Positions 8,890-23,004 are shown, counted from the first letter of the stretch. The stretch is 64,000 nucleotides of DNA from Staphylococcus sp. MI 10-1553 (GCF_010365305.1 NZ_CP048279.1:2108001-2172000), one strand, 5' to 3'. Translations and numbers: made by a program. Notes: generated by a model not told the origin, from the letters alone.

Positions 8890-9695
8890 GTCAACCGCTC
8901 CAATAATCCTTCATAAGTCATAAACGACTGGCTAATGTTCAACTTTTGAGCCATACGCATCTCAAAAGGCAAGTTCAAACCAATCTCTACTAACGCCTCG
9001 CCTTGCTCAAAAATCTTTTCAACCGTTCCATCTAAAAACACTTCGCCACGATTCATCACAATCACGCGATCTGATGACACGACTTCTGACAGGTCATGGG
9101 TAATCGCAATCACCGTCACACCTTTGTTTTGATTGAGTGCTTTCACCATCGCCAATATTTCACGTCGACCTTCTGGATCTAACATCGCTGTCGCTTCATC
9201 AAAAATAATCAGTTGTGGCAAAAGTGCTAACACACTCGCAATTGCGACACGTTGTTTTTGTCCACCAGAAAGCGCAGTCGGTTCATGGTGCTGTTTATCA
9301 TACATATCCACATCTTTGAGCACTGAAGGCACGATTTCATGCATCTCATCATAGGATAGCCCTTTATTTTCCAAGCCAAAAGCGACATCAAAACTCACGG
9401 TCGAACCGACAAATTGATTTTCAGGATTTTGAAACACAATACCGATATGGTGAAGAAAAGCAGAACGGTCGACGCCTTTTATAGAACTTCCATTAATACG
9501 GATATCCCCTTCATAACCTTGTTCAATACCTGTGAGCAGTTTCGCTAATGTCGATTTACCTGAGCCGTTATGACCTACAATGGATAACCAATCTCCTTTT
9601 TTAACTTTGAATTGGATATCATTTAAAACTTTCGGTTGATCCTCATGATATTGAAATGAAACGTGATCAAACTCTATCAAGTATTCGTGTTCCAT
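8886..9695 (-). CDS. ecfA1: ECF transporter ATPase EcfA1
   Basis: A 269-residue ABC ATPase: Walker A GHNGSGKST, Q-loop VFQNPENQFVG, signature LSGGQKQRVAIA, Walker B IIFDEATAMLDP and the HDLSEV switch. EcfA1-A2-T is the common module shared by vitamin-specific S subunits. First gene of ecfA1-ecfA2-ecfT-truA; GGAGGCGCT ribosome binding site precedes ATG 9695. Separated from rplQ by two terminators, so transcribed on its own or by read-through. Confidence 0.93.
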   Translation of the reverse strand: MEHEYLIEFDHVSFQYHEDQPKVLNDIQFKVKKGDWLSIVGHNGSGKSTLAKLLTGIEQGYEGDIRINGSSIKGVDRSAFLHHIGIVFQNPENQFVGSTVSFDVAFGLENKGLSYDEMHEIVPSVLKDVDMYDKQHHEPTALSGGQKQRVAIASVLALLPQLIIFDEATAMLDPEGRREILAMVKALNQNKGVTVIAITHDLSEVVSSDRVIVMNRGEVFLDGTVEKIFEQGEALVEIGLNLPFEMRMAQKLNISQSFMTYEGLLERLT

Positions 9696-9854
9696 TTCTA
9701 GCGCCTCCTTTGTGTGCTAATATGACTATTTTACAAAAAACAGCGTCATTTGTATATGTATCGGAAATGTTTGACGTATATTCAATAAAATCGTGATAAC
9801 ATCTTAGCTTCTTTATGAATATTTTACACACGTTATCCGTCGACATAGCGTCAT

Positions 9855-9894
9855 GCAAAAAAGGGTATGAGACCATCCACCATCTCATACCCTT
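9855..9894 (-). terminator. Second terminator between rplQ and ecfA1
   Basis: Perfect 12-base stem AAGGGTATGAGA / TCTCATACCCTT (9861-9872 and 9883-9894), followed on the minus strand by six T. It lies about 160 bases before ecfA1. Confidence 0.85.
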
Positions 9895-9952
9895 CCTTTA
9901 TTTCATCTGTCATGGTTAATCGGTTAATCAATAACAGCCCATCATTAACATA

Positions 9953-10016
9953 AAAAAGCGCGCACCCCATCTTAATTGAGTTCACGCTTTGTCGTCAATA
10001 TTAAGTTAGATGGGGT
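9953..10016 (-). terminator. Terminator of the S10-spc-alpha operon after rplQ
   Basis: Two overlapping hairpins can form. A long one pairs ACCCCATCT (9964-9972) with AGATGGGGT (10008-10016). A shorter one on the minus strand pairs AGCGTG with CGCGCT directly before a T run. The choice between them could be regulatory or accidental. The rest of 9696-10094 holds no gene; an ecfA1 promoter must lie in it, but I see only weak candidates. Confidence 0.65.
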
Positions 10017-10094
10017 ACTCTGAGCTAGACAATATTTGTATGTGGCAAACATTATCGTTGCACTCATTTGCTTTCATGTAGTAGTGTGTATCAA

Positions 10095-10463
10095 TTATAC
10101 TAATTCAATGATTACTTTTAACGCGCCATCGCCTTGACGTGGAGCAACTTTAAGAATACGAGTGTAACCACCTTGACGCTCTTGATAACGTTCAGCGATT
10201 TCACCGAATAATTTTTGAAGTGCAGTTTGAGTCGTTTCATCTTCGTTTAAGATTTGAACGTTGCGTAATGTTTTAGCAGCATTACGACGAGAAGCTAAGT
10301 CACCTTTTTTACCTAAAGTGATTAATTTTTCAACTACGCTACGAAGTTCTTTCGCACGTGCTTCAGTCGTTTCGATGCGTTCGCTAACGATTAATGATGT
10401 TGCTAAATCACGTAACATTGCTTTACGTTGATCTGAAGTACGACCTAATTTTCTGTAACCCAT
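10095..10463 (-). CDS. rplQ: 50S ribosomal protein L17
   Basis: A 122-residue L17. The conserved start is [20 protein letters not shown]. The middle carries [28 protein letters not shown]. The end is the [22 protein letters not shown] signature. L17 lines the peptide exit tunnel exterior. Last gene of the alpha part of the operon, 16 bases after rpoA. Confidence 0.97.
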   Translation of the reverse strand: MGYRKLGRTSDQRKAMLRDLATSLIVSERIETTEARAKELRSVVEKLITLGKKGDLASRRNAAKTLRNVQILNEDETTQTALQKLFGEIAERYQERQGGYTRILKVAPRQGDGALKVIIELV

Positions 10464-10479
10464 GAGTTAACCTCCTTTA

Positions 10480-11424
10480 TCAATCTTCTTTTCTTAGACC
10501 TAAACCTAAGTCTTCTAATTTATATTTTACTTCTTCAAGAGACTTACGACCTAAGTTACGAACTTTCATCATATCAGCCTCTGATTTGTCAGCAAGTTCT
10601 TGTACTGAGTTAATACCCGCACGTTTAAGACAGTTGTATGAACGTACAGATAAGTCTAATTCTTCAATAGACATTTCTAATACTTTTTCTTTTTGATCTT
10701 CTTCTTTTTCAATCATGATTTCTGCATTTTGTGCTTCGTCAGTTAAGCTTACGAAGATGTTTAAATGCTCAGTCATAATTTTAGCAGCTAAAGATACTGA
10801 CTCTTGCGGTGTAATTGAACCATCAGTCCATACGTCTAATGTCAATTTGTCGAAGTCAGAACTTTGTCCCACACGTGTGTTTTCAACTGTATAATTCACA
10901 CGCTCTACTGGAGAGTATAATGAATCTACTGGAATCACACCAATTGGAAGATCACTTGAGTTATTTTGATCAGCTAATGCATACCCACGTCCTGTATTCG
11001 CAACTAAACGTAACTTAAGGTGACCACCTTTAGACACTGTCGCAATTTTAAGATCAGGGTTCAAAATTTCAACATCACTGTCATGCATGATATCTTTTGC
11101 AGTGACTTCGCCTTCTTCTTTAATATCGATTTCAAGTGTTTTGTCTTCTTCTGAATAAATTTTAAGCGCTAGCTTTTTAATATTCATGACAATTGTTGAC
11201 ACATCTTCAACAACATGATCAATTGCTGAGAATTCGTGTAGCACACCTTCAATTTCGATATACTTCACAGCCGCACCTGGTAATGATGATAGTAGGATAC
11301 GACGTAAGGAGTTTCCTAGTGTAGTACCATAACCACGCTCTAATGGTTCAACAACGAACTTACCGAATTTAGCATCATCACTAACTTCAATTGTCTCAAT
11401 TCTAGGTTTCTCAATTTCAATCAT
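10480..11424 (-). CDS. rpoA: RNA polymerase alpha subunit
   Basis: A 314-residue alpha subunit. The N-terminal domain (1-228) has the dimerisation and assembly segments [20 protein letters not shown] and [13 protein letters not shown]. After a linker rich in Glu and Lys, the C-terminal domain (about 245-314) shows the helix-hairpin-helix region [28 protein letters not shown] used to bind UP elements and activators. Usual length for staphylococci. In the standard place between rpsK and rplQ. Confidence 0.98.
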   Translation of the reverse strand: MIEIEKPRIETIEVSDDAKFGKFVVEPLERGYGTTLGNSLRRILLSSLPGAAVKYIEIEGVLHEFSAIDHVVEDVSTIVMNIKKLALKIYSEEDKTLEIDIKEEGEVTAKDIMHDSDVEILNPDLKIATVSKGGHLKLRLVANTGRGYALADQNNSSDLPIGVIPVDSLYSPVERVNYTVENTRVGQSSDFDKLTLDVWTDGSITPQESVSLAAKIMTEHLNIFVSLTDEAQNAEIMIEKEEDQKEKVLEMSIEELDLSVRSYNCLKRAGINSVQELADKSEADMMKVRNLGRKSLEEVKYKLEDLGLGLRKED

Positions 11425-11499
11425 TTACATATCCTCCTTAAGTACGTCGACTTGCATAAACTTTAAATTCAAGTGATTTGTGACAAAACGAAAATTTAA

Positions 11500-11889
11500 T
11501 TATACGCGACGACGTTTTGGTGGACGGCAACCATTATGTGGAACTGGAGTAACGTCTTTAATCGCTGTTACTTCTAAACCTGCTGATTGTAACGCACGGA
11601 TCGCTGACTCACGACCTGGGCCAGGGCCTTTTACAGTTACTTCAACTGATTTTAAACCATGCTCCATCGCTGCTTTTGAAGCTGTTTCAGAAGCCATTTG
11701 TGCTGCGAATGGTGTAGATTTTTTAGAACCTTTAAAACCAAGCGCACCTGCAGATGACCATGATAAAGCATTACCGAATTCATCTGTAATTGTTACGATT
11801 GTATTATTGAATGTTGAACGGATATGAGCCACACCGTTTTCAATATTCTTTTTCACTCTACGTTTACGTGATACTTGTTTACGTGCCAT
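11500..11889 (-). CDS. rpsK: 30S ribosomal protein S11
   Basis: A 129-residue S11: [18 protein letters not shown] in the first third and the C-terminal [18 protein letters not shown], the family signature that contacts the platform of the 30S subunit and the E-site region. Full length; between rpsM and rpoA. Confidence 0.97.
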   Translation of the reverse strand: MARKQVSRKRRVKKNIENGVAHIRSTFNNTIVTITDEFGNALSWSSAGALGFKGSKKSTPFAAQMASETASKAAMEHGLKSVEVTVKGPGPGRESAIRALQSAGLEVTAIKDVTPVPHNGCRPPKRRRV

Positions 11890-11913
11890 AGTATAATTTG
11901 CCTCCTTTACCTA

Positions 11914-12279
11914 TTATTTTTTCTTGTTAGCTACAGTTTTAACTGGGCCTTTACGCGTACGAGCGTTGTTTTTAGTTTTTTGACCGTTAACCGGTAAACC
12001 ACGACGGTGGCGGATACCACGGTAAGATGAGATTTCCATCAAACGTTTGATGTTTAAGTTTGTTTCACGGCGTAAGTCACCTTCAACTTTATAACCGTCT
12101 ACAACTTCACGAATACGACCTAACTCATCGTCAGTAAGGTCTTTAACACGTGTATCTTCTGAAACGTTTGCTTCTGAAAGGATCTTTTGTGCTGATGTTT
12201 TACCGATACCGTAGATATAAGTTAATGAGATTACTACGCGTTTATCACGTGGGATATCAATTCCTGCAATACGTGCCAT
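11914..12279 (-). CDS. rpsM: 30S ribosomal protein S13
   Basis: A 121-residue S13 beginning [20 protein letters not shown], with the [12 protein letters not shown] helix-hairpin-helix-like segment, [27 protein letters not shown] and a basic C-terminal tail that reaches the A/P-site tRNAs in the head of the 30S subunit. Confidence 0.97.
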   Translation of the reverse strand: MARIAGIDIPRDKRVVISLTYIYGIGKTSAQKILSEANVSEDTRVKDLTDDELGRIREVVDGYKVEGDLRRETNLNIKRLMEISSYRGIRHRRGLPVNGQKTKNNARTRKGPVKTVANKKK

Positions 12280-12302
12280 TATAATTTACACCTCTCTTTT
12301 AA

Positions 12303-12666
<364 letters not shown>

Positions 12667-12753
12667 TTGGAATAACGCCTCCCTTTTGTTGTAAGGATAT
12701 AGAATATTTATTCATGAACGGTTTACTTTGGTTATACTCACTTTTACACAATC

Positions 12754-12783
12754 GTTATAATGCCTTGTCACCATAAAAATCAA
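12754..12783 (-). promoter_or_regulatory. Internal promoter before infA
   Basis: Minus strand TTGATT (12778-12783) and TATAAC (12754-12759), 18-base spacer, in the 165-base gap between adk and infA, the only large gap inside the operon. It would let the distal genes infA to rplQ be expressed separately. Confidence 0.55.
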
Positions 12784-12831
12784 TTTATGCTATCAAAGTT
12801 AACGACTGATTAAAAAGATTTCACCAAGCCG

Positions 12832-14794
<1,963 letters not shown>

Positions 14795-14795
<1 letters not shown>

Positions 14796-15235
14796 TAGAT
14801 CACCTCTTGTGCTCCGCCTTTCGCTTCAATAGCGGCTTTAGCTGAAGCTGAGAATTTGTGTGCTTTAACAGTTAATTTCTTTTCTAATGAACCATTACCT
14901 AAAACTTTAATGCCAGCTTTTTCATTTTTAACTACGCCTGTTTCGATTAATAACTCAGGTGTTACCTCAGTACCATCTTCAAATTGATTAAGTTGCTCCA
15001 AGTTAACGATAGCGTATTCTTTACGGTTGATGTTTGTGAAACCACGTTTTGGAATACGGCGGAATAATGGTAATTGACCACCTTCGAAACCTGGTCTTAC
15101 GCCACCACCTGAACGTGCTTTTTGACCTTTTTGACCACGACCACTTGTTTTACCGTTACCAGTACCTGCACCACGGCCGACACGATTACGTAATTTACGT
15201 GATCCTTCTGATGGTTTTAATTCATGTAATTTCAT
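14795..15235 (-). CDS. rplO: 50S ribosomal protein L15
   Basis: A 146-residue L15. It starts [20 protein letters not shown] and continues with the glycine-rich [32 protein letters not shown] that threads into 23S rRNA, then [12 protein letters not shown]-terminal globular domain ends in KAAIEAKGG. Confidence 0.97.
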
Positions 15236-15251
15236 TTTGGCACCTCCTTAA

Positions 15252-15431
15252 TTATTTTTCTTCTACTGATACTAAGTGACTTACTTTGTTAATTTGTCCA
15301 CGAATTGCTGCGTTGTCTTCAACTGTCACAGAAGAGTTGATCTTACCTAGACCAAGTGCTTTAACTGTTTTACGTTGTGTTTCTGGACGCCCAATAACGC
15401 TTTTAGTGAGGGTGATTTGTAATTTAGCCAT
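15252..15431 (-). CDS. rpmD: 50S ribosomal protein L30
   Basis: A 59-residue L30 read from the minus strand: [40 protein letters not shown] and a C-terminal [15 protein letters not shown]. Length and order between rpsE and rplO are as expected; GGAGG precedes ATG 15431. Confidence 0.96.
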   Translation of the reverse strand: MAKLQITLTKSVIGRPETQRKTVKALGLGKINSSVTVEDNAAIRGQINKVSHLVSVEEK

Positions 15432-15447
15432 TTATCTGTTTCCCTCC

Positions 15448-15948
15448 TTAATTGTATAATTCTTCTACTGTTTTGCCGCGTAAACGCGCAACATCTTCAG
15501 CATTTTTTAAGTTTTTCAAACCATTGATTGTCGCACGAACCATGTTGATTGGTGTGTTTGAACCTAATGATTTACTTAAGATATCAGTGATACCTGCAAG
15601 CTCTAATACGGCACGAACTGGTCCACCTGCGATAACACCTGTACCAGGAGCTGCTGGTTTCATTAAAACACTTCCTGAACCGAAACGTCCAGTGATTGTG
15701 TGTGGTGTAGTACCGTCAACACGAGTAACAGTAATTAAATCTTTTTTCGCAGCTTCTACTGCTTTTTTGATTGCTTCAGGTACCTCTTGTGCTTTACCAG
15801 TACCGAATCCAACGCGACCATTTTTGTCACCTACTACTACAAGTGCAGTGAAACGGAAACGACGTCCACCTTTTACAACTTTAGCAACACGGTTAATCGT
15901 AACAACGCGTTCTTCAAATTCTTTAACTTCTTCTTCTCTACGAGCCAT
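15448..15948 (-). CDS. rpsE: 30S ribosomal protein S5
   Basis: A 166-residue S5 with the N-terminal dsRBD-like domain ([20 protein letters not shown] and [17 protein letters not shown]) and the C-terminal domain around [18 protein letters not shown]. This is the region where spectinomycin-resistance changes occur in the family (loop VVKGGRRF); nothing unusual is seen there. Confidence 0.97.
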   Translation of the reverse strand: MARREEEVKEFEERVVTINRVAKVVKGGRRFRFTALVVVGDKNGRVGFGTGKAQEVPEAIKKAVEAAKKDLITVTRVDGTTPHTITGRFGSGSVLMKPAAPGTGVIAGGPVRAVLELAGITDILSKSLGSNTPINMVRATINGLKNLKNAEDVARLRGKTVEELYN

Positions 15949-15970
15949 TTATATTGTCCCTCCTTTTAGA

Positions 15971-16330
15971 TTAAAATTGAAGTCCATTTTCGCGAGCTGC
16001 ATCTGCTAGTGCTTTCACACGTCCGTGGAATAAGTATCCTCCACGATCGAATACAACTGCTTCGATGCCTTTTTCATTTGCTTTTTTAGCAATTACTTCA
16101 CCGACTTTAGATGCCATTTCAACTTTTGTTGTAGAAGCATCTACATCGCTGTCTTTAGTTGAAGCTTGAACTAAAGTAACACCTTTAGTATCGTCGATGA
16201 TTTGTGCATAGATGTGTTTGTTTGAACGATATACGTTTAGACGTGGCTTTTCGCTAGTACCTGACAATTTCGTACGAACACGCGCATGTCTTTTTAAACG
16301 TACTTTATTTTTATCAATTTTGCTGATCAT
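15971..16330 (-). CDS. rplR: 50S ribosomal protein L18
   Basis: A 119-residue L18: [38 protein letters not shown] and the C-terminal [20 protein letters not shown]. Binds 5S rRNA in the central protuberance. Confidence 0.97.
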   Translation of the reverse strand: MISKIDKNKVRLKRHARVRTKLSGTSEKPRLNVYRSNKHIYAQIIDDTKGVTLVQASTKDSDVDASTTKVEMASKVGEVIAKKANEKGIEAVVFDRGGYLFHGRVKALADAARENGLQF

Positions 16331-16361
16331 GTCAATACTCCTTTCTTATTAGAGTGATTTA

Positions 16362-16898
16362 TTATTTACCAGTTTTACCTTCTTTACGACGTACATATTC
16401 ACCTTGGTAACGAATACCTTTACCTTTGTAAGGCTCTGGAGGACGAACGTCACGAATTTTTGATGCTGTTGCACCTACTAATTCTTTGTCGATTCCTTCA
16501 ACTTTAACTGTCGTATTTTTTTCTACTGAGAAAGTGATTCCTTCAGCAGCTTCAAATTCAACTGGATGAGAGTAACCTACGTTTAATACAAGTTTGCTAC
16601 CTTGAACTTGTGCACGGTAACCAACACCGATAAGTTCAAGTGTTTTTTCGTATCCTTTAGATACACCTTGTACCATGTTATTGATTAACGCACGAGTTGT
16701 ACCATGAATTGTTCTATGTTCTTTAGAATCTGATGGTCTAACAACTTCAAGTGTGTTTTCATCTTGTTTGTAAGTCATTTCTTCATTTAAAGTTTGTGAT
16801 AATTCACCTTTAGGCCCTTTTACTGAAACTGTATTTCCTTCAATCGTTACAGTTACATCGCTAGGGATTTCGATAATTTTTTTACCAACACGGCTCAT
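16362..16898 (-). CDS. rplF: 50S ribosomal protein L6
   Basis: A 178-residue L6 made of two similar domains: [20 protein letters not shown] at the start, [20 protein letters not shown] in the middle, and [20 protein letters not shown] with the usual KEGKTGK tail. Confidence 0.97.
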   Translation of the reverse strand: MSRVGKKIIEIPSDVTVTIEGNTVSVKGPKGELSQTLNEEMTYKQDENTLEVVRPSDSKEHRTIHGTTRALINNMVQGVSKGYEKTLELIGVGYRAQVQGSKLVLNVGYSHPVEFEAAEGITFSVEKNTTVKVEGIDKELVGATASKIRDVRPPEPYKGKGIRYQGEYVRRKEGKTGK

Positions 16899-16926
16899 GT
16901 TCTGGCACCTCCTTATTTATTTTATA

Positions 16927-17325
16927 TTACCAAATGTAAGCTAATACTTCTCCGCCTACGTTACGTTTTCTAGCTTCTTTATCAGTGATTACACCTTCAG
17001 AAGTTGAAACTAATGCAATACCTAAACCGTTTAATACTTTAGGTACTTCGTTTGCTTTAGCATAAACACGTAAACCAGGTTTTGAAATACGTTTAAGACC
17101 AGTAATAACACGTTCGTTATTTGAACCATATTTTAAGAATAAACGGATAACACCTTGTTTATCGTCTTCGATATATTCTACATTTTTGATGAAACCTTCA
17201 TTTTTAAGGATTTCAGCAATTTCTTTTTTAATATTTGATGCAGGTAATTCTAATTTTTCGTGACGCACCATGTTTGCGTTTCTTACACGAGTAAGCATAT
17301 CTGCAATTGGATCTGACAATGTCAT
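16927..17325 (-). CDS. rpsH: 30S ribosomal protein S8
   Basis: A 132-residue S8: [20 protein letters not shown] at the start, and the C-terminal [20 protein letters not shown]...GGEVLAYIW, which binds helix 21 of 16S rRNA. In E. coli S8 also represses the spc operon; whether it does so here is unknown. Confidence 0.97.
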   Translation of the reverse strand: MTLSDPIADMLTRVRNANMVRHEKLELPASNIKKEIAEILKNEGFIKNVEYIEDDKQGVIRLFLKYGSNNERVITGLKRISKPGLRVYAKANEVPKVLNGLGIALVSTSEGVITDKEARKRNVGGEVLAYIW

Positions 17326-17355
17326 AGTTGTTGCCTCCTTTCAAGAGTTAAATTT

Positions 17356-17541
17356 TTACCAGCTAGCTTTACGTACGCCAGGAATTTGACCTTTGTAAGC
17401 TAATTCACGGAAACAAATACGGCAAAGTTTAAATTTACGATATACAGAATGTGGACGACCACAACGTTCGCAACGTGTATATTCACGGACTTGGAATTTT
17501 TGTTTACGTTGTTGCTTAACAACCATTGATTTTTTAGCCAC
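17356..17541 (-). CDS. rpsN: 30S ribosomal protein S14, zinc type Z
   Basis: A 61-residue short S14 with the CxxC...CxxC zinc motif: [20 protein letters not shown], then [18 protein letters not shown]. This is the housekeeping zinc-dependent form found in the spc operon of Firmicutes (also called rpsZ). Confidence 0.96.
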   Translation of the reverse strand: MAKKSMVVKQQRKQKFQVREYTRCERCGRPHSVYRKFKLCRICFRELAYKGQIPGVRKASW

Positions 17542-17562
17542 TTAATTCGCCTCCTTTAGAGA

Positions 17563-18102
17563 TTATTTTTGAAACGGCATACCGAATTGAGTTAATAATT
17601 CACGCGCTTCTTCATCTGTGTTAGCAGTAGTAACGATAACGATATCCATACCACGTACTTTTGATACTTTATCATAGTCAATCTCAGGGAAGATTAATTG
17701 TTCTTTAACACCTAATGTGTAGTTACCGCGACCGTCGAATGCATTTTTAGATACACCGCGGAAGTCACGTACACGTGGTAATGAAACTGAGATTAATTTA
17801 TCTAAGAATTCGTACATTCTTTCGCCACGCAATGTTACTTTAGCACCAATTGGCATACCTTCACGTAAACGGAAAGTCGCAACTGATTTTTTCGCTTTAG
17901 TGATTAATGGTTTTTGACCAGTGATTGCAGTTAATTCTTCAACAGCGTTATCTAACACTTTTGAGTTTTGTACTGCGTCACCAACACCCATATTCACAAC
18001 AATTTTATCGATTCTAGGTACTTCCATTACTGAGCTGTAGTTAAACTTTTTAACTAAGTTTTGTGTAACTTCTGAATTAAATTTTTCTTTTAAACGGTTC
18101 AA
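17563..18102 (-). CDS. rplE: 50S ribosomal protein L5
   Basis: A 179-residue L5. The start is the TTG at 18102: AAAGGAGG lies 7 bases before it and the product then begins M-N-R-L-K-E-K-F as in other staphylococci; an upstream ATG at 18120 would overlap the ribosome binding site. Signature segments [28 protein letters not shown] and the C-terminal [18 protein letters not shown]. Binds 5S rRNA and P-site tRNA. Confidence 0.95.
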   Translation of the reverse strand: MNRLKEKFNSEVTQNLVKKFNYSSVMEVPRIDKIVVNMGVGDAVQNSKVLDNAVEELTAITGQKPLITKAKKSVATFRLREGMPIGAKVTLRGERMYEFLDKLISVSLPRVRDFRGVSKNAFDGRGNYTLGVKEQLIFPEIDYDKVSKVRGMDIVIVTTANTDEEARELLTQFGMPFQK

Positions 18103-18127
18103 AGTGAATCCTCCTTTCAACTAAATA

Positions 18128-18442
18128 TTAATTAGACTTAATTTCTTCGCCTGATTTTTTAGCGATTCTTACTTTTTTACCATCAACAAATTTGTAGCCT
18201 ACACGTGAAGGTTCGTTTGTTTTTGGGTCTAATATTTGTACGTTAGAAACATGAATTGCTGCTTCAGTTTCTAAGATTCCACCTTCAGGATTCATTTGAG
18301 TTGGTTTTTGGTGTTTTTTAACGATGTTCACACCTTCCACAACGACACGGTCTTTTTTAGGCTGAGTTGCTACAACTTTACCTGTTTTACCTTTGTCTTT
18401 ACCTGCGATAACGATTACGTTGTCACCTTTTTTGATATGCAT
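18128..18442 (-). CDS. rplX: 50S ribosomal protein L24
   Basis: A 104-residue L24 with the KOW motif [19 protein letters not shown] followed by [20 protein letters not shown]. Assembly initiator for the 50S subunit. Between rplN and rplE. Confidence 0.97.
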   Translation of the reverse strand: MHIKKGDNVIVIAGKDKGKTGKVVATQPKKDRVVVEGVNIVKKHQKPTQMNPEGGILETEAAIHVSNVQILDPKTNEPSRVGYKFVDGKKVRIAKKSGEEIKSN

Positions 18443-18485
18443 GTGGGCACCTCCTTGGAATTTATTATTTATGATTTACGATCGA

Positions 18486-19146
<661 letters not shown>

Positions 19147-19171
19147 TTTAATAACCTCCTCTTTCAATCAA

Positions 19172-19381
19172 TTATTGATTTGCTTTACCTTGTTCTAATT
19201 CTCTTTCACGTGCAACAGTCTTTAGACGTGCAATTGTTTTTCTTACTGTTTTGATTCTTGCAGTCTCTTCTAATTGACCTGTAGCTAATTGAAAGCGTAG
19301 GTTAAAAAGCTCTTCTTTTGAAGATTTGATTTGCTCTTCGATTTCTGAAGTGGTTAAGTCTCTAATTTCCTTAGCTTTCAT
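19172..19381 (-). CDS. rpmC: 50S ribosomal protein L29
   Basis: A 69-residue two-helix protein starting [20 protein letters not shown], with the family core [20 protein letters not shown]. The start at 19381 lies inside the end of rplP (11-base overlap), so translation is coupled. Located at the tunnel exit near L23. Confidence 0.95.
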   Translation of the reverse strand: MKAKEIRDLTTSEIEEQIKSSKEELFNLRFQLATGQLEETARIKTVRKTIARLKTVARERELEQGKANQ

Positions 19382-19805
19382 TTGTTTCACCACCCAATTC
19401 TTCACGTTTTACAAACTTCGTTTTAACTGGAAGTTTGTGGCTCGCTAAACGTAATGCTTCACGCGCAACTTCTTCAGATACGCCAGCAACTTCAAATAAA
19501 ATACGACCTGGTTTTACTACTGCAATCCAGCCTTCAACCGCACCTTTACCAGCACCCATACGTACTTCTAAAGGTTTTTGTGTGTATGGTGTGTGAGGGA
19601 AGATTTTAATCCAAACTTTCCCGCCACGTTTCATGTAACGTGTCATAGCAATACGAGCTGATTCGATTTGACGAGAAGTAATCCAAGAAGTTGTTGTAGC
19701 TTGAATACCATACTCGCCAAATGTTACAAAGTTACCGCCTTTTGAACGACCTTTTGTATCAGGACGATGTTGACGACGATATTTTACACGCTTTGGTAGT
19801 AACAT
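19371..19805 (-). CDS. rplP: 50S ribosomal protein L16
   Basis: A 144-residue L16: [20 protein letters not shown], the central [20 protein letters not shown], and [20 protein letters not shown]. Contacts the A-site tRNA elbow. Starts 3 bases after rpsC stops. Confidence 0.97.
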   Translation of the reverse strand: MLLPKRVKYRRQHRPDTKGRSKGGNFVTFGEYGIQATTTSWITSRQIESARIAMTRYMKRGGKVWIKIFPHTPYTQKPLEVRMGAGKGAVEGWIAVVKPGRILFEVAGVSEEVAREALRLASHKLPVKTKFVKREELGGETNES

Positions 19806-19807
19806 AA

Positions 19808-20461
19808 TTATTTTCCTCCTTCACTATTTTTCTTAGTAGGAAGAACTTCACCACGATAGATCCATACTTTAACACCTAACTTACCATAAGTTGTGTCAGC
19901 TTCTGCATGTGCATAATCGATGTCTGCACGTAAAGTATGAAGTGGTACAGTTCCTTCTGAATATTGTTCAGCACGCGCGATGTCTGCACCGCCTAAACGA
20001 CCTGAAACTTGAGTTTTGATACCTTTAGCACCTAATTTCATTGCTCTTCCGATAGCTTGTTTTTGAACACGACGGAATGAAGCACGGTTTTCTAATTGAC
20101 GTGCAATGTTTTCAGCAACTAAACGTGCATCAAGATCAACTTTCTTGATTTCAATAACGTTAATGTGAACTTTTTTATCAGTTAATTGATTTAATTTATT
20201 ACGAAGTTTTTCGATTTCAGAACCGCCTTTACCGATAACCATACCTGGTTTACCAGTATGAATTGCGATGTTGATGCGGTTAGCAGCACGCTCAATCTCA
20301 ACGTGAGATACTGAAGCGTCTTTTAATGCGTTATCAATAAATTTACGAATTTTTAAATCTTCATGTAAAAGTGATGCGAAATCTTTCTCTGCGAACCATT
20401 TCGCTTCCCAGTCACGGATAATACCAACACGAAGACCGATTGGATTAATTTTTTGACCCAC
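19808..20461 (-). CDS. rpsC: 30S ribosomal protein S3
   Basis: A 217-residue S3 with a KH domain ([20 protein letters not shown]) and the C-terminal domain signature [20 protein letters not shown]. Lines the mRNA entry channel. Start [14 protein letters not shown] is canonical. Confidence 0.97.
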   Translation of the reverse strand: MGQKINPIGLRVGIIRDWEAKWFAEKDFASLLHEDLKIRKFIDNALKDASVSHVEIERAANRINIAIHTGKPGMVIGKGGSEIEKLRNKLNQLTDKKVHINVIEIKKVDLDARLVAENIARQLENRASFRRVQKQAIGRAMKLGAKGIKTQVSGRLGGADIARAEQYSEGTVPLHTLRADIDYAHAEADTTYGKLGVKVWIYRGEVLPTKKNSEGGK

Positions 20462-20484
20462 GATATTCCCTCCTTAATATTTGA

Positions 20485-20838
20485 TTAAGCTTCTTGAGCT
20501 TCCTCTTTACCATCACTTACAACGATTGTAATGTGGCTTGTTCTTTTGTTTATTGCGCTTGCGCGTCCTTGTGCACGTGGACGGAAACGTTTTAAAGTTG
20601 GTCCTTCGTTAGCGTATGCTTCTTTAACAACTAATTCATCTGTGTTCATGCCATAGTTGTGCTCTGCATTAGCTAAAGCGGACATCAATAATTTTTCTAC
20701 TACTGGAGAAGAAGCTTTGTTTGTTAATTTTAAAATCGCTACTGCTTCTCTAACATCTTTTCCTCGGATTAGGTCTAATACTAATCTTACTTTACGAGGT
20801 GCGATTCTGATTGTTCTAGCAACCGCTTTTGCTTCCAT
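20485..20838 (-). CDS. rplV: 50S ribosomal protein L22
   Basis: A 117-residue L22. The hairpin that reaches the tunnel constriction is [20 protein letters not shown]; no insertion or deletion of the macrolide-resistance type is apparent. N-terminal [20 protein letters not shown] is canonical. Confidence 0.97.
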   Translation of the reverse strand: MEAKAVARTIRIAPRKVRLVLDLIRGKDVREAVAILKLTNKASSPVVEKLLMSALANAEHNYGMNTDELVVKEAYANEGPTLKRFRPRAQGRASAINKRTSHITIVVSDGKEEAQEA

Positions 20839-20871
20839 TCGTTTTTTCCTCCTCTACTCATTAAAGATTGC

Positions 20872-21150
20872 TTATCTTCTTGTTTTCTTGTCGTCTGCAG
20901 CATGCCCTTTGAATGTACGTGTTGGAGCAAATTCACCTAATTTGTGTCCAACCATATCTTCAGTTACATATACAGGTACATGTTTACGTCCATCGTATAC
21001 AGCAAATGTGTGTCCAATAAAGTTTGGGAAAATTGTTGAACGACGTGACCATGTTTTAATTACTTGCTTTTTCTCGCTATCGCCTTGAGCTTCCACTTTT
21101 TTCATTAAGTGATCATCGACGAAAGGTCCCTTTTTAATACTACGAGCCAT
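20872..21150 (-). CDS. rpsS: 30S ribosomal protein S19
   Basis: A 92-residue S19: [20 protein letters not shown] and the signature [33 protein letters not shown]. Sits in the 30S head by S13. Confidence 0.97.
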   Translation of the reverse strand: MARSIKKGPFVDDHLMKKVEAQGDSEKKQVIKTWSRRSTIFPNFIGHTFAVYDGRKHVPVYVTEDMVGHKLGEFAPTRTFKGHAADDKKTRR

Positions 21151-21214
21151 AGTGGCGCCTCCTTTCTTATTATGTGCGTGCAGCGATTACGCCGCACACC
21201 CAAATAAGCTATTT

Positions 21215-22048
21215 TTATTTTCTCTTACGTCCACGTACGATAAGTTTATCAGAACGTTTTTTACCACGACGTGTTTTCTTACCAAGCGTAGGTTTACCCC
21301 ATGGTGACATTGGTGATGGACGTCCGATTGGTGCACGACCTTCACCACCACCGTGTGGGTGATCGTTAGGGTTCATTACTGAACCACGAACTGTTGGGCG
21401 TTTACCTAACCATCTAGATTTACCAGCTTTACCAACGTTAACAAGTTCGTGTTGTAAGTTACCAACTTGTCCAACTGTTGCACGGCAAGTTGAAAGAATC
21501 ATACGTACTTCACCAGAGCGAAGTCTTACAAGTACATATTTACCTTCTTTACCAAGCACTTGGGCACTTGCACCTGCTGAACGTGCAAGTTGACCGCCAC
21601 GTCCTGGTTTTAATTCGATATTGTGAATAACTGTACCGACTGGAATGTCTTTTAATTGAAGTGCATTGCCAACTTTAATGTCAGCTTCAGAACCACTCTC
21701 AATTACTTGACCTACTTCTAAGCCTTTAGGTGCGATAATGTAGCGTTTTTCACCATCTGCATAGACGATTAAAGCAATGTTTGCTGATCTGTTTGGATCA
21801 TATTGGATTGAATCCACTTTACCTGGAATTCCATCTTTGTTACGTTTGAAATCAATAACACGGTATTGACGTTTATGACCACCACCATGGTGACGTACTG
21901 TCAATTTACCTTGGTTGTTACGACCCGCTTTTTTCGGTAGCGGTTGTAATAATGACTTTTCTGGTTCAGATTTTGTGATCTCAGCAAAATCTAATGTAGT
22001 CATATTACGACGACCATTTGTAATTGGCTTGTAATGTTTAAGAGCCAT
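21215..22048 (-). CDS. rplB: 50S ribosomal protein L2
   Basis: A 277-residue L2. Starts [20 protein letters not shown] and ends with the conserved [20 protein letters not shown] segment, whose His residues are near the peptidyl transferase centre, then [17 protein letters not shown]. The N-terminal RNA-binding domain and C-terminal SH3-like domain are both present. Confidence 0.98.
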   Translation of the reverse strand: MALKHYKPITNGRRNMTTLDFAEITKSEPEKSLLQPLPKKAGRNNQGKLTVRHHGGGHKRQYRVIDFKRNKDGIPGKVDSIQYDPNRSANIALIVYADGEKRYIIAPKGLEVGQVIESGSEADIKVGNALQLKDIPVGTVIHNIELKPGRGGQLARSAGASAQVLGKEGKYVLVRLRSGEVRMILSTCRATVGQVGNLQHELVNVGKAGKSRWLGKRPTVRGSVMNPNDHPHGGGEGRAPIGRPSPMSPWGKPTLGKKTRRGKKRSDKLIVRGRKRK

Positions 22049-22079
22049 TGTCGCTTACCTCCTTATTGGTATTTGATTT

Positions 22080-22355
22080 TTAGTTAAACAAGTCGATTTG
22101 ACCTTCTTTTAATGTCACAATCGCTTTACGACGTTTGTTTGTATAGCCTTGGTAACGGCCCATACGTTTTTTCTTTGGTTTGTAGTTGATAATGTTGACA
22201 TTAGCAACTTTTACTTCAAAGATTTCTTCTACTGCTTTTTTCACTTCTGTTTTATTAGCACGTACATCTACATCAAAAGTGTATTTATCTTCAGCCATTG
22301 CTGCAGATGATTTCTCAGTGATTACGGGGCGCTTTAGAATGTCTCTAGCTTCCAT
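22080..22355 (-). CDS. rplW: 50S ribosomal protein L23
   Basis: A 91-residue L23: [20 protein letters not shown] at the start and [20 protein letters not shown] near the end. Docking site for SRP and trigger factor at the tunnel exit. Overlaps rplD by one base. Confidence 0.97.
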   Translation of the reverse strand: MEARDILKRPVITEKSSAAMAEDKYTFDVDVRANKTEVKKAVEEIFEVKVANVNIINYKPKKKRMGRYQGYTNKRRKAIVTLKEGQIDLFN

Positions 22356-22978
22356 TATCCGAGCACCTCCTCAACTTTTTTAGCTGCTTCTTGAGTGATT
22401 AATACGCTGTCTGCGTGAGTTAACTCTAATACGTTTAAACCTTCTGGTGTTGTGATTGTTACACCTGGGATGTTACGTGCTGATAATTCAACATTTACAT
22501 CTTCTCCAACTGTTACAACTAACACTTTTTTAGGTAATTCTAAGTTTGTTAAAGTTGTTTTGAATTCTTTTGTTTTTGGTGCTTCTAAGTTAAAGCTATC
22601 AACAATTTTGAATCCATTTTCTTGTACTTTGTAAGAAAGTGCAGAACGTAATGCTAAACGACGCATTTTCTTAGGCATTTTGTAGCCGTAGCTTCTTGGT
22701 GTTGGACCGAATACGATACCACCACCGCGCCATTGTGGAGCACGGATTGTACCTTGACGCGCACGTCCTGTACCTTTTTGTCTCCATGGTTTACGTCCAC
22801 CGCCACGAACAGCTGAACGGTTTTTTACCGCGTGTGTACCTTGGCGTAATGAAGCACGTTGTAAGTTAATTGCTTCGAATAAAACATCATTATTTGGTTC
22901 AATTCCGAACACTGAATCGCTAAGTTCTACTGTACCCGCTTTTGAACCATCAACTTTATATACATCATAATTTGCCAT
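22355..22978 (-). CDS. rplD: 50S ribosomal protein L4
   Basis: A 207-residue L4. The extended loop reaching the exit tunnel reads [20 protein letters not shown] followed by [11 protein letters not shown], with no visible macrolide-resistance change. In E. coli L4 also represses the S10 operon; such control is not established here. Confidence 0.97.
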   Translation of the reverse strand: MANYDVYKVDGSKAGTVELSDSVFGIEPNNDVLFEAINLQRASLRQGTHAVKNRSAVRGGGRKPWRQKGTGRARQGTIRAPQWRGGGIVFGPTPRSYGYKMPKKMRRLALRSALSYKVQENGFKIVDSFNLEAPKTKEFKTTLTNLELPKKVLVVTVGEDVNVELSARNIPGVTITTPEGLNVLELTHADSVLITQEAAKKVEEVLG

Positions 22979-23004
22979 TATGCATTTCCTCCTTTCGCTA
23001 CTAA

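Noticed and set aside
9736..9775. Inverted repeat CGTCA...TGACG upstream of ecfA1
   Set aside because: Arms are short and need an insertion to align; likely chance.
15452..16009. 185-codon open frame opposite rpsE
   Set aside because: Antisense shadow of a ribosomal protein gene, no ribosome binding site.
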